NCBI GenBank assembly: GCA_902586855.1
Contig: CACIIZ010000006.1
Coordinates: forward strand, 1-49,314
Direction: 5' to 3'
Origin: an uncultured Alphaproteobacteria bacterium
GTDB lineage: Bacteria; Pseudomonadota; Alphaproteobacteria; Rhodobacterales; Rhodobacteraceae
DNA length: 49,314 nt
Under the pieces are notes generated by a model. It did no database searches. It worked only from the letters and a program-made list of their open reading frames with translations, and was not told the DNA's origin. The position numbers and the translations under genes were made by a program. Shown piece after piece: positions 44,664 to 49,314 of this stretch (its first letter is position 1; each line of letters opens with the position of its first letter).

Positions 44664-45770
44664 ATGGACTTGAAACCAGTTCTTTTAATTGCGGCCGGAG
44701 GTACCGGGGGGCACATGTTTCCTGCTCAGGCTCTTGCTTATGAGTTCCAAGAGCTTGGTTGGAACGTCGTACTGGTCACAGATAAAAGGGGAATCAAATT
44801 TACAAAGTCCTTTCCTGAAGGAGTAATTAAATTTGTTCAAAGATCGTCTTCTTTGAAATTTGGGGATATTCTAAGCTTTCCTAAAGCTGCATTTTTGATA
44901 TCGGTAGGATTATTTCAAGCATTGTGGATATTTAATAAGATTAAACCTACTGTAGTTATTGGCTTTGGCGGGTATCCATCTTTCTCTGCTATGCTGATAT
45001 CCAGAGTCCTTAATATTAAAGCAATGGCTCACGAGCAAAATGCGGTTCTTGGTAGAGTCAATAGATTTTTTTCAAGAAGTGTTAGAGTGGTAGCATGCAG
45101 TTTCTGGCCAACTAAGGCCCCAAAAGGTACAGTAACATATTTTACAGGTAACCCCATAAGAAATAATATTCTCGATCACGATCATAGTGATTTTGAATTA
45201 CCTCTGGCAGGCTCCCTAAACGTTGTGGTCATAGGGGGATCACAAGGAGCTAGTATTTTTTCAAGAGTAATTCCCGAGGCAATTGAATTCTTGCCGCTCA
45301 AACTAAAATCCCGATTAAGAATCGTACAACAGGCCCGTCTAGGTGATTGTATAAACTTGGAAAAGGTGTACGAAAGATTGGGCGTTAATGCAACGGTCAA
45401 AGATTTTTTCCAAAATATAGAATATATCCTTTCATCTGCTCATTTAGTTATAGCCAGGGCAGGTGCGTCAACTATTGCAGAAGTATTATTCATTGGAAGA
45501 CCACTGTTGTTGGTTCCCATTTCGGACTCAATTGGTAATCATCAAAAAGCGAATGCACAGAGAATATCTGACTTGGGGGCGGCAATCCTTCTAGAAGAGA
45601 AGGACTTGACAGGAAAAAAATTGTCCATAGAGATCAATAGTATTTTGACTGATCAAAAACTAGCACAATCACTAGCTACGAATGCTGTCAAGAATTCCAC
45701 CCCTGACGCTATCAAAAAATTGAGAGACCTAGTACTAAACATTTTGGAAGGGGACATAAGTGCAAGGTAA
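44664..45770 (+). CDS. murG: Lipid II synthase MurG
   Basis: MurG adds GlcNAc to lipid I on the inner face of the membrane, giving lipid II. The 368-residue GT28 enzyme has the glycine-rich N-terminal loop AAGGTGGHMFPAQALA, the AHEQNAVLGRVNRFF segment, the second loop VIGGSQGA and the UDP-GlcNAc site ARAGASTIAEVLFIGRP. It overlaps the murC start by 11 bases. Confidence 0.97.
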   Translation: MDLKPVLLIAAGGTGGHMFPAQALAYEFQELGWNVVLVTDKRGIKFTKSFPEGVIKFVQRSSSLKFGDILSFPKAAFLISVGLFQALWIFNKIKPTVVIGFGGYPSFSAMLISRVLNIKAMAHEQNAVLGRVNRFFSRSVRVVACSFWPTKAPKGTVTYFTGNPIRNNILDHDHSDFELPLAGSLNVVVIGGSQGASIFSRVIPEAIEFLPLKLKSRLRIVQQARLGDCINLEKVYERLGVNATVKDFFQNIEYILSSAHLVIARAGASTIAEVLFIGRPLLLVPISDSIGNHQKANAQRISDLGAAILLEEKDLTGKKLSIEINSILTDQKLAQSLATNAVKNSTPDAIKKLRDLVLNILEGDISAR

Positions 45771-47163
45771 AGTAAATACCAAACTGCCATTAAACTTAGG
45801 ACTCATCCATTTTGTAGGAATCGGTGGAATTGGAATGTCTGGGATTGCTGAGTTGTTATTAAACCTTGGTTATCAAGTTTCTGGATCTGACATTAAAAAT
45901 ACTCAAATTGTTGAGAGACTGAGAAACTTAGGAATACCTATAAAATTAGGTCACAGTGCTGAAAATCTTTCAAGCGTAGAAATAGTAGTGATTTCATCTG
46001 CTATAAGTGAGGATAACGTTGAGATAATTGAGGCAAGAAGAAGATCTATACCGTTGGTAAGAAGATCTGAAATGTTAGCAGAACTAATGAGATTAAAATC
46101 AAATATAGCAATTGCAGGCACTCATGGAAAGACCACCACGACTTCCATGATCGCCGCCGTTCTAGAGGCGGGTCAATTGGACCCTACGGTAGTTAACGGT
46201 GGAATAATTCAGGCCTATGGCTCTAATGCTAGATTAGGAACTGGTGATTGGATGGTGGTAGAGGCTGACGAAAGTGATGGCACCTTAGTCAAAATTCCAT
46301 CAACAATAGCTTTGGTAACAAATTTAGATCCAGAACATTTAGACTATTACGGGTCCTTTAGGAAACTAAAAAAAACATTTTTGGAATTTCTTGGAAATAT
46401 TCCCTTCTACGGAGTGGGCATTTGCTGTCTTGATCATCCTGTAGTTTGTGGCTTAATTTCAAAAATCAAGGACAGGCGAATACTAACTTATGGTTTCAAT
46501 CCTCGAGCAGATTTTGTTATTCAGAACTTAATTTATTGGGAAAAGAAAGCACACTTTAGCATATTGAATAAATTGAAAGGTCTTGAAACAAAATTGGAGT
46601 TGCCAATGTATGGTGATCACAATGTTTCCAATGCTGCTGCCGCAGTTTCAGTTGCGTTCCATTTAGATGTTCCCTCGACGGCAATTGTGCATGCTTTGAG
46701 AAATTTCAAGGGTGTTAAAAGGCGTTTTACTAAAGTGGCGACATGGAATGGAGTTGATATAATTGATGATTATGCTCATCATCCGGTTGAAATTAAAGCG
46801 GTACTTTCAGCAGCAAGACAATACTCGGCTGGTAGGGTGATTGCAGTACATCAACCTCACCGATATTCACGTCTTGATAGCCTGATGGATGATTTTTGTG
46901 AGTGTTTTGAAGAGGCCGATATAATTGGTATTACACCAGTATATGCTGCAGGTGAATTACCTCAAAAGGGGGTTAGTTCTGATATTCTAATCTCCCGATT
47001 AAACAGTGATACTGATAGGGCCACAGCTATTGAGGACGAAATAAGTTTGAAAAACTTCCTGTGGTGCCAAGGTAAACCAGGAGACATCTTTGTTTGTTTG
47101 GGTGCTGGCACGATAACTCAATGGGTGAACAAATTACCTGATTTACTAGAGGTCAAAAATTAA
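45760..47163 (+). CDS. murC: UDP-MurNAc-L-alanine ligase MurC
   Basis: MurC adds L-alanine to UDP-MurNAc, the first step of the stem peptide. The 467 residues begin at a GTG inside the murG end. The N-terminal UDP-binding loop reads HFVGIGGIGMSGIAELL, the ATP loop AGTHGKTTTTSMIAAVLE, followed by VEADESDGTLVKI, and the C-terminal domain has DDYAHHPVEIKAVL and HQPHRYSRL. murB begins after a single spacer base. Confidence 0.96.
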   Translation: MQGKVNTKLPLNLGLIHFVGIGGIGMSGIAELLLNLGYQVSGSDIKNTQIVERLRNLGIPIKLGHSAENLSSVEIVVISSAISEDNVEIIEARRRSIPLVRRSEMLAELMRLKSNIAIAGTHGKTTTTSMIAAVLEAGQLDPTVVNGGIIQAYGSNARLGTGDWMVVEADESDGTLVKIPSTIALVTNLDPEHLDYYGSFRKLKKTFLEFLGNIPFYGVGICCLDHPVVCGLISKIKDRRILTYGFNPRADFVIQNLIYWEKKAHFSILNKLKGLETKLELPMYGDHNVSNAAAAVSVAFHLDVPSTAIVHALRNFKGVKRRFTKVATWNGVDIIDDYAHHPVEIKAVLSAARQYSAGRVIAVHQPHRYSRLDSLMDDFCECFEEADIIGITPVYAAGELPQKGVSSDILISRLNSDTDRATAIEDEISLKNFLWCQGKPGDIFVCLGAGTITQWVNKLPDLLEVKN

Positions 47164-47164
47164 G

Positions 47165-48133
47165 ATGTCTAAAGATTACCTTTTTGATGAAAAGTTTGAA
47201 TTAAATCTCCCTAAGTTAAAGGGCACAGTATCTCAAGGATTTGATCTTAGCCGCCTCAGTTGGTTGAAGGTTGGTGGACCAGCACAGTTTTTATTTCAAC
47301 CTGAAGATGAAAACGATTTGGCATCATTTCTCGGTAACCTCCCAGAAGAAATTCCAACATTTGTGATTGGTGCATGCTCTAATTTGATAATTAGAGATGG
47401 TGGAATTCCAGGAGTAGTTATTAGGCTTGGGAGCAGTTTCTCTAACGTAAAGTTTGGTGAAAAAACAATTACTATAGGGGCTGCATGTTTAGATTCAAAG
47501 GTTGCTCAAATTTCAGCCAAAAATGGCATTGATTTATCTTTTCTTCGTACCATTCCTGGTAAGATTGGAGGCGCTGTTGCTATGAATGCAGGATGTCATG
47601 GTTCTTATATTTCAGATTATTTCGTAAACCTTAAGGTGGTAATGAGGGATGGATCGAGGGCATTTCTAAATTTGAAGGATTTACATTTTAAGTATAGGAG
47701 TTCAGCTATTCCAGCTGGAGCAGTCATTACTGAAATAACTTTACGGAGCTATAAAGATTTCCAAAAAAATATAGAAAGAAAAATGAGTGAGTTTCTAGCA
47801 TACCGTGAAAAACACCAACCAGTAAAAGAGCTTTCTTGTGGTTCTACCTTTAGAAACCCTTTAGGACGATCTTCAACCGGAAGTAAAACAGATAACGACC
47901 ATTCTCTAAAAGCTTGGAAACTTATCGATATGGTAGGATTACGGGGCGCGAGGATTGGTGGGGCACGAATTTCCGATAAGCATCCAAATTTTATGATCAA
48001 TACAGGCGATGCCACCGCTAAGAATCTAGAAGACTTAGGGTCTTTAGTTATCAAGAAAGTAAGAGAAAAAATGGGTATTGAGCTAGTTTGGGAAATTAAG
48101 AGAGTTGGGTGTCATGCACAGGATCTTTACTAG
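47165..48133 (+). CDS. murB: UDP-N-acetylenolpyruvoylglucosamine reductase MurB
   Basis: MurB reduces the enolpyruvyl group to lactate, giving UDP-MurNAc, using FAD and NADPH. The 322 residues show the FAD segments LVGG-type (here SWLKVGGPAQFLF), GACSNLIIRDGG and IPGKIGGAVAMNAGCHG, then KYRSSAIPAGAVIT, the catalytic-serine box SCGSTFRNP and GLRGARIGGARISDKHPNF. This matches the type I form. ddl follows after 36 bases with a new ribosome site. Confidence 0.96.
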   Translation: MSKDYLFDEKFELNLPKLKGTVSQGFDLSRLSWLKVGGPAQFLFQPEDENDLASFLGNLPEEIPTFVIGACSNLIIRDGGIPGVVIRLGSSFSNVKFGEKTITIGAACLDSKVAQISAKNGIDLSFLRTIPGKIGGAVAMNAGCHGSYISDYFVNLKVVMRDGSRAFLNLKDLHFKYRSSAIPAGAVITEITLRSYKDFQKNIERKMSEFLAYREKHQPVKELSCGSTFRNPLGRSSTGSKTDNDHSLKAWKLIDMVGLRGARIGGARISDKHPNFMINTGDATAKNLEDLGSLVIKKVREKMGIELVWEIKRVGCHAQDLY

Positions 48134-48169
48134 ATGACCACCGGATACTAGGAGTTTTGGAGAAAGGCG

Positions 48170-49087
48170 ATGAAACGTAATATTAATAGGGTAGCTGTTC
48201 TCTTAGGAGGTATTTCGGCAGAAAGAGAAGTTTCTTTGGTGTCTGGACGGGAGTGTACAAACGCTTTGCTGAGCAAGGGATATGAGGTTTTTAAGGTGGA
48301 TACGCGATATAATTTTCTAGAGCAGTTGGATAATCTAAAACCAGATGTTGTCTTTAATGCTTTGCATGGAAAATTAGGTGAGGATGGGGCTATCCAAGGG
48401 ATCTTGGAGATCTTGAGAATCCCTTATACACACTCTGGTGTTCTGGCATCTTCTGTGGCGATGAATAAGGATATGGCGAAAGCTTTTTTTAGAGATGCTG
48501 GTTTGCCAGTTCTTAACCACATAATATTAGAAACCGGTTTTAATATAAGTGATATTTCGTTTGATTACCCATATGTGATTAAACCTGTAAATGGTGGTTC
48601 CTCTGTAGATGTCCACATAATTCAGGACGCAAGTGATTGGCCCACAGGCATGGCAAAAAAAAGGCTTTCTTCCGAAAAATTTCTTGCGGAACCTTTTGTT
48701 GTGGGAAAGGAGCTTACGGTGACTGTAATGGGAGATAGGGCTCTCGCAGTAACTGACATAGTTTCTAATTCGTGGTATGATTACGATGCTAAATATAAAT
48801 CAGGAGGATCAGAGCACATTCTACCTGCCGACATACCGAAAGAGATTACTCAGCTTTGCTTGAATTATGCCCTTAAGGCTCACTTAACTTTAGGTTGCCG
48901 AGGAATCTCTAGAATTGATTTTAAGTGGAACGAAAAATTGGGTCCTAAGGGGTTATTCATTCTTGAATTGAATACCCAACCTGGCATGACGCCGACTTCT
49001 TTGGCCCCAGAGCAGGCTATGCATGTTGGTGTTTCTTTCGAGCGTCTCTGTGAATGGTTAATAGGGGATGCGTCCTGTAACAAATGA
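48170..49087 (+). CDS. ddl: D-alanine--D-alanine ligase
   Basis: Ddl makes the D-Ala-D-Ala dipeptide used by MurF. The 305-residue ATP-grasp protein opens with AVLLGGISAEREVSLVSG, has the LHGKLGEDGAIQG loop, YPYVIKPVNGGSSVDVHII for ATP binding, and the metal site LFILELNTQPGMTPTSLAPEQA. A GGAG-type ribosome site precedes the ATG. The stop overlaps the start of the next gene as ATGA. Confidence 0.96.
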   Translation: MKRNINRVAVLLGGISAEREVSLVSGRECTNALLSKGYEVFKVDTRYNFLEQLDNLKPDVVFNALHGKLGEDGAIQGILEILRIPYTHSGVLASSVAMNKDMAKAFFRDAGLPVLNHIILETGFNISDISFDYPYVIKPVNGGSSVDVHIIQDASDWPTGMAKKRLSSEKFLAEPFVVGKELTVTVMGDRALAVTDIVSNSWYDYDAKYKSGGSEHILPADIPKEITQLCLNYALKAHLTLGCRGISRIDFKWNEKLGPKGLFILELNTQPGMTPTSLAPEQAMHVGVSFERLCEWLIGDASCNK

Positions 49088-49314
49088 AAGATAACAAGGA
49101 AATTCAGATTTATGATAAATCCAAGGGGTATCCTGCGCCTTCGAAGTTAAGGTATAGGCTGGAAAGAATTTGGTTAAGGGCTTGGTTGCGAAAGTTGATT
49201 TTGCGGTCATTTTTTTTAGTAGTCACCTTAGTAAGTCTAGCCTCTTGCCTAATTTTATTTAAGCATGAGTTAAAATTTGGAGATTTAAAAAATAGTTTTG
49301 AGTCATTTGTCTTT
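49084..49314 (+). CDS. ftsQ: Cell division protein FtsQ (partial, cut by window end)
   Basis: The frame opens at ATG 49084, overlapping the ddl stop, and stays open to the window end (77 codons). The N-terminal cytoplasmic part is short and basic (PAPSKLRYRLERIWLRAWLR), then one membrane helix spans about residues 42-60. This, with its place after ddl, is the standard position and layout of FtsQ, which links FtsL/FtsB to the division machinery. The POTRA and beta domains lie beyond the window. Confidence 0.85.
   Translation, partial: MKDNKEIQIYDKSKGYPAPSKLRYRLERIWLRAWLRKLILRSFFLVVTLVSLASCLILFKHELKFGDLKNSFESFVF

Noticed and set aside
1-49314. CRISPR arrays, insertion sequences, prophage structural genes or toxin-antitoxin loci
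   Set aside because: No regularly spaced repeats, transposase frames or phage structural genes were seen. The only mobile-element trace is the integrase remnant near 685-918.

Overview
The window reads as a chromosomal segment of an AT-rich alphaproteobacterium, probably a free-living marine lineage near Rhodospirillales or SAR116-type bacteria. The class call rests on conserved neighbourhoods: alaC-hom-glpX-recJ, an AI-2E transporter followed by hdaA, ppk and ppx, a short prolyl-tRNA synthetase followed by a single LolC/E-type permease and LolD, and rnpB directly upstream of mraZ and the dcw cell-wall cluster. The order-level placement is only an inference from gene order and base composition.

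Layout. Positions 1-993 are the one accessory patch. It holds a secreted Ala/Gly-rich peptide, a 42-residue single-EF-hand membrane microprotein missed by normal length cut-offs, and the broken C-terminal end of a tyrosine integrase, all ending at the 3' end of a tRNA-Glu gene. This looks like the edge of a decayed integrated element. Positions 1119-7937 (minus strand) carry recJ, glpX, hom, an AlaC-type aminotransferase and glyA. Positions 8166-17943 (plus strand) carry nadK, an AI-2E family transporter, hdaA, ppk, ppx, proS, lolC/E and lolD. Positions 17945-26391 (minus strand) form a fatty-acid degradation block: a MerR-family regulator, an acyl-CoA dehydrogenase, a thiolase, a FadB-type bifunctional enzyme, an acyl-CoA ligase, and a last gene that resembles an M48 peptidase but has lost its zinc site. 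Positions 26392-33675 are mixed housekeeping: a MATE exporter with a structured leader, pyrD, a DUF952 gene, a cold shock protein, an excalibur lipoprotein coupled to gatA, gatC, tadA and an RluB-type pseudouridine synthase. Positions 33715-49314 hold RNase P RNA and then the dcw cluster: mraZ, rsmH, ftsL, ftsI, murE, murF, mraY, murD, ftsW, murG, murC, murB, ddl and the start of ftsQ, cut by the window end.

How the genes work together. The dcw cluster encodes the MurB-MurF steps, D-Ala-D-Ala ligase, lipid I/II synthesis and the septal synthase pair FtsW/FtsI with FtsL and FtsQ. The fad block supplies one enzyme for each step of a beta-oxidation cycle and a likely regulator with a candidate operator upstream. 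ppk and ppx make and degrade polyphosphate next to the replication regulator hdaA. LolC/E and LolD move lipoproteins to the outer membrane, and one likely client (the excalibur lipoprotein) is encoded in the same window.

Most of the window is ordinary core genome. I do not see a clear undescribed multi-gene system. The best leads are the EF-hand microprotein and its secreted partner beside the integrase scar, the zinc-less M48-like protein, the multi-hairpin leader of the MATE gene, and the perfect 13-bp hairpin in the mraZ leader.
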